Shown piece after piece: positions 9,252-19,500 of a stretch of 64,000 bases of DNA (position 1 is its first letter; each line of letters begins with the position of its first letter). The notes beneath the pieces are model-generated. The model had not been told where the DNA came from, ran no database searches, and was given only the letters and a program-made list of their open reading frames with translations. The position numbers and the translations under genes were made by a program. Origin of the DNA: Sphingobacterium prati (GTDB taxonomy: Bacteria; Bacteroidota; Bacteroidia; Sphingobacteriales; Sphingobacteriaceae); contig NZ_JABJWY010000034.1 of NCBI RefSeq assembly GCF_013167215.1, positions 372,001 to 436,000 on the forward strand, given 5' to 3'.

Positions 9252-10277
9252 ATGTACAACTTTAAAAACGACTATTCGGAGGGAGCACACCCCCGTATTT
9301 TGGATAAACTTATTGAAACTAATCTGGTACAACAACTTGGATATGGCGAAGACCAATACGCACATGAGGCAAAAGCAATTTTAAGAGAAAGATTGAATAA
9401 TCCAGCTGCAGCCATCCATTTTGTGTCAGGAGGTACCCAAACGAATTTACTGATTATATCATTCTTACTGCGTGTGCATGAGGCTGTGATAAGTGCAAAA
9501 ACAGGACATATTGCGGCAAATGAAACGGGTGCCATCGAGGCCACGGGGCACAAAGTGATTACGACTGAAACAATAGATGGGAAATTAAGGCCCGAGGATG
9601 TCGCTGAAGTTTTAGCTGCATATGCACTTGCTCCCCATGTGGTCAAGCCACGCATCGTCTATATTTCTAATTCAACAGAAATTGGCACATTTTATACCAA
9701 TGAAGAAATCAAAGCTCTGTATAAGTTTTGTCAATCCCACCAGTTGTTACTTTATATGGACGGGGCACGATTGGGGCATGCACTTACAGCGGAAAATAAC
9801 GACTTAACGCTTGCAACAATCAGTCAGTATACCGATGTATTCTATATTGGCGGCACTAAAAATGGTGCGCTTTTAGGTGAAGCCATTATCTTTAATAAAC
9901 CCGAATTGGCTACGGATTTTGATTATGCGATCAAGCAAAAAGGTGCCATGTTGGCCAAAGGGCGAATTCTTTCCATTCAGTTTTTAGAACTCTTTAAAGA
10001 TGATCTGTATTTCGATCTGGCACGAAAAGCAAACGTAATGGCCATGCGTATCGCAGCAGCAGTCCGAGGCAAAGGCTATACCTTCCTAACCGAATCCACC
10101 ACAAATCAACTGTTCCCAATTCTACCCAAAAAAGTTATTGAACGCTTGAGTCTCAATTATCAATTTTATATTTGGAAAAATATCGATGCAGATTACGCTG
10201 CCATTCGACTCATCACCTCCTGGGCGACCGATGAGGAAAAAGTCACGGCCTTTATCAAGGATTTACAGGAGGCATAA
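9252..10277 (+). CDS. Threonine aldolase family PLP enzyme (low-specificity L-threonine aldolase)
   Basis: This 341-residue fold-type I PLP enzyme should split L-threonine or allo-threonine into glycine and acetaldehyde, or act on a related beta-hydroxy amino acid. The N-terminus has NDYSEGAHPRILDKL and the family motif QLGYGEDQY. HFVSGGTQTNL binds the cofactor phosphate, LLYMDGARLGHAL holds the PLP-ring Asp, and FYIGGTKNGAL contains the Schiff-base Lys. The length is normal for the family. The gene stands alone with its own promoter and a shared downstream terminator. The reaction is assigned by family; the side-chain specificity is unknown. Confidence 0.9.
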   Translation: MYNFKNDYSEGAHPRILDKLIETNLVQQLGYGEDQYAHEAKAILRERLNNPAAAIHFVSGGTQTNLLIISFLLRVHEAVISAKTGHIAANETGAIEATGHKVITTETIDGKLRPEDVAEVLAAYALAPHVVKPRIVYISNSTEIGTFYTNEEIKALYKFCQSHQLLLYMDGARLGHALTAENNDLTLATISQYTDVFYIGGTKNGALLGEAIIFNKPELATDFDYAIKQKGAMLAKGRILSIQFLELFKDDLYFDLARKANVMAMRIAAAVRGKGYTFLTESTTNQLFPILPKKVIERLSLNYQFYIWKNIDADYAAIRLITSWATDEEKVTAFIKDLQEA

Positions 10278-10325
10278 AAACACAGGACTAAAATTCGTAT
10301 TGGGATACGAATTAGTACACACAAA

Positions 10326-10358
10326 ACAGCGCGTAAGGATAGGTTCCTTACGCGCTGT
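10326..10358. terminator. Bidirectional terminator between the aldolase and aqpZ genes
   Basis: A perfect 14-bp inverted repeat (10326-10339 and 10345-10358) with a 5-base loop lies between two convergent genes. T-rich sequence lies 3' on both strands. Confidence 0.85.
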
Positions 10359-10376
10359 AATTTGTTGTTATAACGT

Positions 10377-11093
10377 TTAATCTTTAGGTTCCAAAGCTCT
10401 CCACACGCCTGCAGCAACCGCAGCACCCACTAATGGTGCAACTATAAATAACCACAATTGCGATAACGCGTTACCTCCTGCAAGAATCGCAGGACCGAAT
10501 GAACGAGCAGGGTTAACCGAAGTACCTGTCACCGGTATGGCTACAAGATGTATTAATAGCAATGTAAATCCAATTGCTAAACCCGCCATTGTTCCGTTTC
10601 CAACTTTTGATGTTGTAGCCAAAATGACAAAAAGAAAGAGGAAAGTTAAAACAGCCTCAATAAGAAAAGCCGAAGCTGTACCATATTCGTTTTGATAACC
10701 TTTTCCCCATCCATTGGATCCGTAAGCCCATTCTCCAGCTGTAAAACCCGCTAATTGACCACTTAGAATTTGCTGTAATACAAATGCACCCAAAAGTGCA
10801 CCGATAAATTGTGCAATGATATACACAATTGCGTCCTTAGCAGACATTCTTCCAGCCAACAATACCCCCACTGTCACAGCCGGATTAATGTGACAGCCTG
10901 AAATTCCGCCAATGGCATAAGCAAAGACCACGACCGATAGACCAAATGCCACTGCAATACCCAAGAGGCCTAACCCCGAAAGTCCTCCCAGGGTATTGGC
11001 TCCAGCAATAGCGGCTGCGCCACAACCAAATAGTACCAAACCAAATGTTCCAATTAGTTCGGCTACAAATTTTGAAGATGTTTTAATTTCCAT
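10377..11093 (-). CDS. aqpZ: Aquaporin Z, MIP-family water channel
   Basis: This 238-residue inner-membrane channel has six hydrophobic helices and two half-helix NPA loops, HINPAVTVGV and SVNPARSFGPAI. Small residues and a His near the second half (LIHLVAIPVTGTSVNPARS) suit a water-selective AqpZ-type pore rather than a glycerol facilitator, as do the short length and the absence of the GlpF-type Asp after NPAR. It has its own transcription unit, convergent with the aldolase gene. The 155-base upstream gap to the nitronate monooxygenase gene shows no clear TAnnTTTG box. Confidence 0.93.
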   Translation of the reverse strand: MEIKTSSKFVAELIGTFGLVLFGCGAAAIAGANTLGGLSGLGLLGIAVAFGLSVVVFAYAIGGISGCHINPAVTVGVLLAGRMSAKDAIVYIIAQFIGALLGAFVLQQILSGQLAGFTAGEWAYGSNGWGKGYQNEYGTASAFLIEAVLTFLFLFVILATTSKVGNGTMAGLAIGFTLLLIHLVAIPVTGTSVNPARSFGPAILAGGNALSQLWLFIVAPLVGAAVAAGVWRALEPKD

Positions 11094-11248
11094 ATGAATC
11101 TGTTTATAACTTAGTTAACTCTAATTTAATCATTTTCTATATAAAAAAAGAATAAGGAATAAATTATTGTAGAACAATATCTACATCCCTAGGAAACTGC
11201 GGCAGCTTTGTATTTTTAGTTACATAGCATATTGGTTTATCGCATTAT

Positions 11249-12316
11249 TTAGCCTGTCGCCTCTTCAACTTCCCGAATTAGCTCCTGAAGGATATCTCCG
11301 GTCGAACCATCCCGATAGGAATGAATGGATTGCCCAACCCAAATACCGACGAAATCTGTGTTTCCTTTTGCCTTTGCCGCCCTTCTTAAGGCATTGGTTA
11401 ATTTATTTTGATAGGGATAAGGTAAAATATAGTCCGTTCCATCCACAGTTTTAATGAAAGTGTTTGTTATTGCCCTAGTAAACCTTCCAGAAAAACTCCG
11501 GGTCAATACAATATCTGATTCTTTCACCTGACTTAAATGTTGTTTCTCAAAATCAAGTAACGCACTTTCCCTGGATTTAAGTAATAAACTGCCAACCTGA
11601 AAACCTGCCGCCCCCAATTGCTGTGCGGCAAGCAACGTTCGGGCATTATATATCCCACCGGCATAAATCAATGGTTTGTTAACATGATCATATACTTGCG
11701 ACAATAAGGAAAGTCCACCGATCTGAGGGATGACAGTAGCTTGGAAACTTCCACGGTGCCCTCCAGCTTCCAGCCCCTGTACACAAATAATATCAATACC
11801 TGATGCCTCCAACAACAGCGCTTCCGCAAGGGATGTGCAGGTACCAATTAAGACAGTCCCATTTTCTTTTAACAAAGCTATGCTCTGGCTGTCTAAATTA
11901 CCAAAAGTAAAACTGACGATTTTGCATTTGCTGGCAATAATGGCTGCGATTTGATCCTTATAATCCGTCAAATGAATTTCCTCTAACCTCGGTAATACGA
12001 CCTCCAACCCGTGCTGATGAGCCAGTGTCGCTATAAATGAACTAACCTTACTATACTGAGATCTTAGATTTTCGGATACCTCAGGTATGCTATTCACAAA
12101 GATATTGACTGCAAAAGGCTGCGTTGTTAATCTTCTGGTAGCCTCAATAGCATCCATACATTTTTCGTATGATAAATCTCCCAATGCCAATGTACCCAGC
12201 GCGCCGGTTTCCGATGCTCCAGCAACCATCTGCGGTGTAGTAACCCCAAACATCGGTGCCTGTATAATCGGATATTTTATGTCTAATAACTGTGTAATTT
12301 GAGTTGACCAAGTCAT
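11249..12316 (-). CDS. Nitronate monooxygenase-like FMN oxidoreductase
   Basis: This 355-residue TIM-barrel flavoprotein is of the 2-nitropropane dioxygenase/NMO family, which oxidises alkyl nitronates such as propionate-3-nitronate. The N-terminus KYPIIQAPMFGVTTPQMVAGASETGALG, the central ICVQGLEAGGHRGSFQ (with the active-site His) and the FMN-phosphate segment PLIYAGGIYNARTLLAAQQLGAAGFQVGS are all present. The gene reads alone on the minus strand, divergent from the dehydrogenase gene at 12483. A role in nitronate detoxification is inferred from the family; some relatives act as enoyl reductases (FabK-like). Confidence 0.88.
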   Translation of the reverse strand: MTWSTQITQLLDIKYPIIQAPMFGVTTPQMVAGASETGALGTLALGDLSYEKCMDAIEATRRLTTQPFAVNIFVNSIPEVSENLRSQYSKVSSFIATLAHQHGLEVVLPRLEEIHLTDYKDQIAAIIASKCKIVSFTFGNLDSQSIALLKENGTVLIGTCTSLAEALLLEASGIDIICVQGLEAGGHRGSFQATVIPQIGGLSLLSQVYDHVNKPLIYAGGIYNARTLLAAQQLGAAGFQVGSLLLKSRESALLDFEKQHLSQVKESDIVLTRSFSGRFTRAITNTFIKTVDGTDYILPYPYQNKLTNALRRAAKAKGNTDFVGIWVGQSIHSYRDGSTGDILQELIREVEEATG

Positions 12317-12482
12317 GATGAAATGATTTTATGTTCAAAAGTTAAATCGAATAATTTTATTGTACTTTCAAACTAATTTACCGCTTTTATCATGGATTCT
12401 TCAAGAATTACTCCCTTTATTCACCTAAATTTAAATCAGGTAAAAAATTAATACTGTATATTTACATAGGATATACAATTTT

Positions 12483-13475
12483 ATGAAAATAGCTTTCTTT
12501 TCAACCAAGCCTTACGATAAAGTCTTTTTCGAACGGGAAAACGAAATTTACGGTTTCCAATTCAATTTTTATGAAACCCATCTTGGCCCTCATATTGTCA
12601 ATGCAATTGAAGACGAAGATGTTGTTTGCGTTTTTGTCAATGACAAATTGAACCGGCAGGTGATCGAAATCCTTGCTCACAAAGGTATAAAGTTGATTGC
12701 TTTACGATGTGCAGGTTTCAATAATGTCGATTTGGAGGCAGCAAAAGAATTTGGTATCCAGGTCTGCCGTGTCCCAGCTTATTCTCCTGAAGCTGTTGCC
12801 GAACATACGATGGCCATGCTACTAACGCTCAACCGAAAAACCCACAAAGCCTATAATCGTGTCCGTGAGCAAAATTTTGCCTTAAACGGTTTATTAGGTT
12901 TCAATATCCATCAAAAGAAAATTGGAGTTATTGGAACAGGTAAAATTGGTAAAGCATTTATCCGGATTGCATTGGGATTCGGTGCAAAGGTCATCGCTTA
13001 TGATTTGTATCCCGATCAGGATCTGATTATAGCTGGTGTTCAATACACAAGTCTTGATCAGTTATTTAAGGACTCCGATATTATCTCATTGCATTGTCCA
13101 CTTACGCCAGACAATCATTACCTCATCAATAAGGAATCACTGGCGAAAATGAAGGACGGGGTAACTATTATCAATACAAGCCGTGGCAATCTTATTCACA
13201 CGAGCGATGCCATTAGTGCATTGAAAACGCGTAAGATAGCATTATTAGGTATTGATGTTTATGAGCAGGAAGAGAAACTGTTTTTCAAAGATCTCTCCAC
13301 TGCTATTATCGAAGATGATACCATTCAGTTATTGATGAGTTTTCCAAATGTCTTGGTAACAGCACATCAGGCATTTTTCACAACGGAAGCACTCACCCAA
13401 ATTTCTCAACGGACATTAAAGAGTATTGCTGACATCCTGTCCACCGGAACGACAGACAATGAAGTAATATTATAG
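12483..13475 (+). CDS. D-2-hydroxyacid dehydrogenase, D-lactate dehydrogenase-like
   Basis: This 330-residue NAD-dependent enzyme matches the LdhA/DLDH branch, which interconverts pyruvate and D-lactate. It shows the substrate-domain motif IALRCAGFNNVDLEAA, the Rossmann glycine motif IGVIGTGKIGKAF, the active-site Arg in TSRGNLIHTSDA and a catalytic His in VTAHQAFFT. The length is typical. TATATTTA, a near match to the -7 consensus, ends 18 bases before the ATG. Fermentative pyruvate reduction is the likely role. Confidence 0.9.
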   Translation: MKIAFFSTKPYDKVFFERENEIYGFQFNFYETHLGPHIVNAIEDEDVVCVFVNDKLNRQVIEILAHKGIKLIALRCAGFNNVDLEAAKEFGIQVCRVPAYSPEAVAEHTMAMLLTLNRKTHKAYNRVREQNFALNGLLGFNIHQKKIGVIGTGKIGKAFIRIALGFGAKVIAYDLYPDQDLIIAGVQYTSLDQLFKDSDIISLHCPLTPDNHYLINKESLAKMKDGVTIINTSRGNLIHTSDAISALKTRKIALLGIDVYEQEEKLFFKDLSTAIIEDDTIQLLMSFPNVLVTAHQAFFTTEALTQISQRTLKSIADILSTGTTDNEVIL

Positions 13476-13587
13476 CACTGTATCCGAAAAGATTATTAAC
13501 GTTCCGCTGAACCCTATCTGCGGCATTGCTGGCGGTATTATGGCTTAATACCCCATTCGCCTTTGATTCTTATATCCCCTGTCTAAG

Positions 13588-13920
13588 TTATCTCTTTTTA
13601 TAGTGCAGCCACCAGTCATCCAGCTGCTCAATAATCGGTAATAGGGTCTTGCCCACTTCGCTCAGCTTATACTCGACTCGCGGTGGCGATTCTGCGTAAA
13701 TCTGTCGGCAAAGGATACCATCACGCTCCAGTTCGCGCAATTGGACGGTTAATGTGGTCTGTGCGATATCATCCATCTCCCTTCGCAATTCCCCGAACCG
13801 TTTAGGACATTCTTTTGCGATGGCTTTGATAAGTAAAACCTTCCATTTTCCGCCAATGATCTTAAAAATACCATTGACATCACAGCAACTTCCAAAAAAT
13901 TCACTTTTTTTTTCATCCAT
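13588..13920 (-). CDS. HxlR-family winged-helix transcriptional regulator
   Basis: This 110-residue DNA-binding protein has the HxlR signature: KIIGGKWKVLLIKAI, then RFGELRREMDDIAQTTLTVQLRELERDGIL (recognition helix and wing) and RVEYKLSEVGKTLLP. The ATG at 13920 is preferred over a GTG at 13926 because GAGGTG sits just upstream as a ribosome site. Two adjacent cysteines (GSCCDV) precede the first helix, where thiol-sensing relatives such as YodB carry their redox Cys. It is divergent from an efflux-type MFS gene, so control of that gene and of itself is likely. Confidence 0.92.
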   Translation of the reverse strand: MDEKKSEFFGSCCDVNGIFKIIGGKWKVLLIKAIAKECPKRFGELRREMDDIAQTTLTVQLRELERDGILCRQIYAESPPRVEYKLSEVGKTLLPIIEQLDDWWLHYKKR

Positions 13921-13930
13921 AATCACCTCA

Positions 13931-13964
13931 TACTGACCATTAGTTCATAAAACCATACTAAGTA
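13931..13964. promoter_or_regulatory. Candidate HxlR operator region
   Basis: Between the divergent hxlR and MFS starts lie TACT-N7-AGTT (13931-13945) and the near-palindrome TACTAAGTA (13956-13964). Some HxlR/YodB-type regulators bind TACT-N7-AGTA. The site is inferred from position and similarity. Confidence 0.4.
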
Positions 13965-14040
13965 CATCATTTATAACTACTTGACTATAAAAAATATCCA
14001 AACTACTTTTGACCATAAAATTATCAAAAACTTTGGCTAT

Positions 14041-15489
14041 ATGCGCTTCCGAATTAAAGATTTGCTTCACATTTGTATTCTATCCATTGGCATCTTTTTG
14101 TTTGTCATCGATTTATTCATTATCAATGTTTCCCTACCGACCATACAACAGGCCCTGGATCTGAGCAATAGTGCAATCCAGTGGATCATTATCTTATATA
14201 TTATTGGCTACGCCAGCCTGCTGATCAATGCGGGCAGTGCCGGAGACTATTTTGGTAAAAAGAAATTATACATCATAGGTATGGCCGGTTTTACTTTTGC
14301 GTCTGTTTTATGTGGGCTGTCAACTAATATCTACCTTCTGTTACTGGGCAGATTACTGCAGGGGATTAGTTCAGGCATGATGGTACCACAGGGTATAGCC
14401 CTAATCACAGTGCTCTTTGAAGACGCCTCTAAGCGAGCTATGGCCCTGGGAGTATATGGTAGCATCGCAGGTATTGCCTCCGTGATCGGACAACTGCTCG
14501 GGGGTTTACTTCCTGATCAGTCCTGGATCCATGAAAGCTGGCGCCTTATTTTCTTAATTAATATTCCAATAGGTATCCTCGCCTGTATTGCCGCTTACTG
14601 CTATGTCCCCCGGGACCAGCCAAATCCTACATCCACGATTTCATTTATACCAATGCTGAGTTTATTTATACTCTTGCTGGGCCTAATATCTCCCTTGGTC
14701 ATGGGTCCTGAGTTGCATTGGCCGATCTGGTCTATATTATTGCTGGTAACTGCGCTTACCTTTACGCTGTTATTTCTAAAAAAGCAGAAGAAACTATATA
14801 AAGCGGGACAGCAGTCGCTTTTTAACTTCGTCCTTTTCCGCGACAGGGTTTTCAATCTGGGACTGATTGCGGCATTGGCCTATTACATGGTCCAGGATGC
14901 TTATTTCATTATTAACTCCAATTATCTACAGCATGACAAAAGTTATACAGCAACAATGACAGGCATCGCTTTCGTCTTTCAGGGGATAGGGTACGTTGTT
15001 GCCAGCCTGATAGTCAGCAGGTTTATTCAACGTCATGGCAAAGCCGTTGTACTCACCGGATTGGGAATAATGGTTATGGGCCTATTTCTTCATTTACTTG
15101 TCCTCAATAAAATAAGTGTCGCAAGCGATCAACTTCATCTGCTCTTTTTCTTTTATGGGCTTGGCTGTGGTAGTGTTCTACCATCTCTGATGACGTTAGC
15201 CTTAAAAGATGTCAGCAAGGAATTGATCGGCGTGGGATCCGCGATCTACCTTACCGTACAGCAACTGTCCATCTGTCTTGGTATTGCTTTTGTTGTTGGC
15301 CTGTTCCTACACAAAAATGGGAATCCATTTTTCCGGCTGAACAACATTACTGCAGCTTACGGATCTGCTACTTCAGTATCCATCTTATTATTGCTATTGG
15401 TGGCCTGTTGTATTGTCTGCTTACCGGCAAGTGGGAAGAAGAAGGGTAACTGTATTACCGCTCAGCAAAAGTATGACTGTGAAGTATAA
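14041..15489 (+). CDS. MFS drug exporter, DHA2 (EmrB/QacA-like) family
   Basis: This 482-residue inner-membrane antiporter has about 14 predicted helices. It carries the family features FVIDLFIINVSLPTIQ in helix 1 (motif D1-like), GSAGDYFGKKKLYIIG (motif A) and LLGRLLQGISSGMMVPQGIAL with GSIAGIASVIGQLLGGLL (motif C). The ATG at 14041 is preferred; an upstream in-frame TTG would add 20 polar residues unlike the family. It is divergent from an HxlR regulator, which suggests induction by a toxic compound, perhaps an electrophile or quinone. The substrate is unknown. Confidence 0.9.
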   Translation: MRFRIKDLLHICILSIGIFLFVIDLFIINVSLPTIQQALDLSNSAIQWIIILYIIGYASLLINAGSAGDYFGKKKLYIIGMAGFTFASVLCGLSTNIYLLLLGRLLQGISSGMMVPQGIALITVLFEDASKRAMALGVYGSIAGIASVIGQLLGGLLPDQSWIHESWRLIFLINIPIGILACIAAYCYVPRDQPNPTSTISFIPMLSLFILLLGLISPLVMGPELHWPIWSILLLVTALTFTLLFLKKQKKLYKAGQQSLFNFVLFRDRVFNLGLIAALAYYMVQDAYFIINSNYLQHDKSYTATMTGIAFVFQGIGYVVASLIVSRFIQRHGKAVVLTGLGIMVMGLFLHLLVLNKISVASDQLHLLFFFYGLGCGSVLPSLMTLALKDVSKELIGVGSAIYLTVQQLSICLGIAFVVGLFLHKNGNPFFRLNNITAAYGSATSVSILLLLLVACCIVCLPASGKKKGNCITAQQKYDCEV

Positions 15490-15520
15490 TAATGCCAATG
15501 AAATATTGGAGTAAACAAAC

Positions 15521-16471
15521 TTAATCTTTTCGTTCGTGCTTTTTGAACAAGGCATAGTCATAAGGGATGTGCATACTTAAAGACTTGGCGCGCCATGTAT
15601 CATCTCCCTCAGGAAGATAAAAATCATAGGCATTGTCCAGGAAATTCTCCCCATCAGGAGCTTCCTGCCAATGTTTCTTTTCCCGATTATAGAGTAATAT
15701 CATGCAGCTGACACAGCGTTGGTTTCCCTCCCTAAGGGGGATTTCATAACATTGGCCAATTTTGATATTCAACTTTTGCTGAATGATCACTTCTGTCAAC
15801 CGCTTATTTGTAAGGTAAATTAAAGCCAATTGCGCCTCTTCATCTGTAGGAGATTTCTTTGCGGGTATTAATTTATCAAATTGAGCGTTTTTAATCTTCG
15901 CCATTTCTGAGGCTTTGAATTCTGGAGAAAGTAGATTGGTGTCTACAGGCCGGAAGTCCTCTGCATCAGCTACCCGGGTGACACCGGGTTCCAAAGAGAC
16001 TTTTCGGTCTGCGGTATCAGCATCCAAAGCCGCTGCTCCCCCATCATTTTTATCAAACACTTGAGCCAGTTCCGACAGATGATGTCCGATATGATTAAAG
16101 CCAATAACATAACGTAGAAAAATAAAACCTAAAGCAAGTAGAGATAAGCCTATTAGTAAACCCTTTTTACTTCTCCCACGTTTGCTTCTGTCTTTTTCTA
16201 CTTCCAAAAAAGAAGATGGAGCTGGCTCTTGATAAACTGAAGAATCACTGTGAGACACTTCTTCGTAATCAACTAAAAACAGGTCTTTACCATCGAAAAG
16301 ATCTATATCGTCTTCGTCAAACATTTGAACAATATCTCGGGCCGTTTTAAATTTTACATTTGCACGGTTGGCGATCAGGACAATGGCTCCGTCGCGATTA
16401 TTCTGTTTGATCAAATCGATGATGATTTTTTTTTCGATTTCAATTTTATTAACGAGAATGTTGTTGTCCAT
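15521..16471 (-). CDS. Uncharacterised single-pass membrane protein
   Basis: I do not recognise this 316-residue protein. Its N-terminal 50 residues form two or three helices (IEKKIIIDLIKQNNRDGAIV, then NVKFKTARDIVQMF) vaguely like the C-terminal domain of ribosomal protein L7/L12. An acidic stretch follows, then a basic cluster RSKRGRSKKG just before one membrane helix (LLIGLSLLALGFIFLRYVIG, about 105-124). The C-terminal 190 residues would be periplasmic and include a CVSC-type pair (RCVSCMILLY) and a tryptophan-rich end. It starts 81 bases after dnaE2 on the same strand, so read-through from the mutasome operon is possible. Confidence 0.75.
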   Translation of the reverse strand: MDNNILVNKIEIEKKIIIDLIKQNNRDGAIVLIANRANVKFKTARDIVQMFDEDDIDLFDGKDLFLVDYEEVSHSDSSVYQEPAPSSFLEVEKDRSKRGRSKKGLLIGLSLLALGFIFLRYVIGFNHIGHHLSELAQVFDKNDGGAAALDADTADRKVSLEPGVTRVADAEDFRPVDTNLLSPEFKASEMAKIKNAQFDKLIPAKKSPTDEEAQLALIYLTNKRLTEVIIQQKLNIKIGQCYEIPLREGNQRCVSCMILLYNREKKHWQEAPDGENFLDNAYDFYLPEGDDTWRAKSLSMHIPYDYALFKKHERKD

Positions 16472-16552
16472 CTAATTTTATGTTCTTTTCAGTTGGTTCC
16501 AGTTATTGTACCTGCTGTACGGTTTCCAAAAATGAGATTAATAAATGAAAGG

Positions 16553-19500
16553 TCAATGAAAATTTCGTCCTTTATAAAATACATGCGTTACCTGCTCATC
16601 CTCTTCTGCCAGATTTTTTAATAAACCTGACATATCAAAACAACGTTCGGCAATGATATGGATTACTTCTCCTTCGACCTGTACTTTTCCAGCAACCATA
16701 AACAATTTCGCCCCAAGGATCTCTTTTCGGTATTTCTCAAATACCTTACTCCAGATGACCACATTTGCAAAACCAGTATCATCCTCAATGGTAACAAATA
16801 ACACGCCTTTGGAAGTCCCCGGACGCTGTCGTACCGTAACCAATCCACATACTTTAACAGGCATATTATTTTTTACCAAGCCTAGTTTTTCGGTTGGAAC
16901 AACGTGGAGAAGGTCCAATTTGTCACGCAGGAAACTCACTGGATGTGCTTTGATAGACAGCCCTGTCCTTGCATAATCCGCCACCACATGTTGGCTGGAA
17001 CTTAACAAAGGCAGCTCAATCTGCCCTTCAGCATTTGATGATGCTTTCCCCTCAAATATTCCAATGGGGCGATCTCCTAAAGCTGTAATTTCCCATAGTG
17101 CCCGTCTACGGTCAATGCCCAGCGAACGAAAAGCATCCGCCTCGGCTAAACGCTCCAATCCTGGCAGGGATAATCCGGCTTCCATCACCGCTGTGACCGT
17201 CGAATACTCATTTATACGCCCTTTGGTCAATAACAAAGCCTCTTCTTCCGAAAACCCTTTAATCTGGCGTAGTCCTAAACGTAATGCATGCTGTTTGCCC
17301 ACCTCACCCTCCAGGGTATTATCCCAAAAGGAGTGGTTGATATCAATGGGGAGCACTTTCACACCATGCCGTTCGGCATCAATAACGATCTGGGCAGGCT
17401 GATAGAATCCCATGGGTTGACTATTGAGCAGAGAAGCTGCAAAAATATCAGGATAATGGTATTTAATCCAAGAAGATACATATACCAGCAGCGCAAAAGA
17501 GGCCGCATGACTTTCCGGAAAGCCATAGCTTCCGAATCCTTCCAGCTGCCGAAAGACCCGCACGGCAAACTCTTCTGTATAACCTTTCTTCATCATACCG
17601 TCGATCATCTTCTGCCTGAAGACCGACACCTGCCCTTTTGCCTTAAAAGTCGCCATGCTACGGCGCAGTTCGTCTGCTTCAGCGGGGGTGAATCCGGCCG
17701 CAACAATTGCAATCTCCATGGCCTGTTCCTGAAAAAGTGGGACACCCAAGGTTTTTTCCAGAATCGCCTTAATTTCTTCTTTAGGATAGTCCACGTCCTC
17801 TTCTTTGTTACGCCGGCGCAGGTAAGGATGCACCATATTCCCCTGTATCGGTCCCGGACGTACGATGGCCACCTCGATAACCAGATCATAAAACGTCTCT
17901 GGCTTTAGCCGCGGCAGCATGGACATCTGTGCCCGGCTCTCAATCTGAAATACCCCCAGCGTATCGGCATGACAGATCATATCATACACTTCCGGGTCAT
18001 GTTGAGCACCAATTCCTGCCAAAGTCAGATCCAGTCCATAATGTCTTTGGGCAAGATCAAAAGCCTTCCGGATACAGGTCAGCATCCCTAATGCCAATAC
18101 ATCCACTTTCAGGAATCCCAGCGCTTCCAGATCATCTTTGTTCCACTCCAGGTTGGTCCGGTTATCCATGCGGGCATTCACCAATGGACAGAGTTCATGG
18201 AGATTACCCTGTGTAATGACAAAACCTCCAGTATGTTGCCCCAGTTGCCTTGGAAACCCGATATACTGGTGCGTCAGTTCGAGCACTTTGCGTAAGTGCG
18301 GATCGTCCGGCTTAAAACCCTGTTCCATTAAACGTCCCAGGTCAATATCCTCATCCCAATGGCTGCTCACAACACCAGCCAAACGGCTAACGGTATCCAT
18401 GGATAGCCCCATTGCTTTCCCCACATCCCGTACAGCTCCCTTAGCACGGACCTGTGTTACTGTAGCCACAATAGCTGCACGATTGCGGCCATATTTCTCG
18501 TAAATGTACTGGATCACCTCTTCTCGGCGTTCATGTTCAAAATCAACATCTATATCGGGTGGTTCATCCCGGGCATCGGACATAAACCGAGCAAAGAGCA
18601 GCCTGAATTCGATGGGATTGACCGAAGTAATGCCAAGACAATAACAGATGGTAGAATTGGCGGCCGAACCACGACCTTGGCATAAAATGCCCCTTTCCTT
18701 GGCAAAACGTACGTAATCGTAAACGGTCAAAAAATAAGATGCATAGTTTTTCCGTCCAATAAAATCAAGTTCCATCTGGATGGTATCACGGATGGTATCA
18801 GGAATCTGGTCACCAAATCTATCTTTTGCACCCTTCCATGTCAAATAAACTAATTCTTCCTGCGCAGTACGTCCATCGGACGACAGTTCATCCGGATAGA
18901 CATATTTTAAATCATCCAGGGAGAAGTTGCATGCTGCTGCTATTTCCATTGTTTTTGCGATGGCCTCTGGATATGGCCTAAACAGACGTTCCATCTCCGC
19001 TATAGGTTTCAGGTAACGTTCTGCGTTTGGATACAATTTAAATCCGGCCGTCTGGATCGTACATTTCTCTCGAATACAGGTTAAAACATCCTGTAAATCA
19101 CGTCGTTCAGGTATATGATAATATACATCACCCAAAGCAACAAGAGGAAGGCTTAAGCTTTCTCCTAATTGTTGTAGGCGAAACAAAAGCTTTGCATCGT
19201 CACCACGATAGAGCCGTTTGACCCCTAAATACAGTGCCGTATCCAAGCGCTGTTTATATTCCGCTACAAATGCAGTAAACTCCGCTTCAAGTTCAAATTT
19301 AACCGTTAATCTATTGGGGGGACAAATGATAAATTTGATTCCTTCCTTATACTGATAAACATCGGATCTATAGAGCGTGCATTTTCCCTTCTCGGCACGC
19401 AGATTACCTACAGTCAACAGAGAAGACAGCCGCCCATAAGCTTCTTTATCAGTTGGATAAGCCAATAAACTTGGTCCATCCTGAAGGTCCAAACGGCAAG

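Noticed and set aside
11165..11180. ATTGT-N3-ACAAT repeat upstream of aqpZ
   Set aside because: Five-base arms in AT-rich DNA are expected by chance and no promoter box is associated.
13534..13552. GGTATTA/TAATACC hairpin after the dehydrogenase gene as terminator
   Set aside because: The 7-bp AT-rich stem has no T run, so it is too weak to call.
16502..16516. GTAC-N5-GTAC near the dnaE2 3' end as an SOS box
   Set aside because: Short self-complementary tetramers are likely by chance and do not resemble the imuA palindrome.
17288..17908. A 206-residue open frame on the plus strand
   Set aside because: It lies wholly opposite dnaE2, whose motifs are intact. It has no promoter or family features, so it is a shadow of the real gene.
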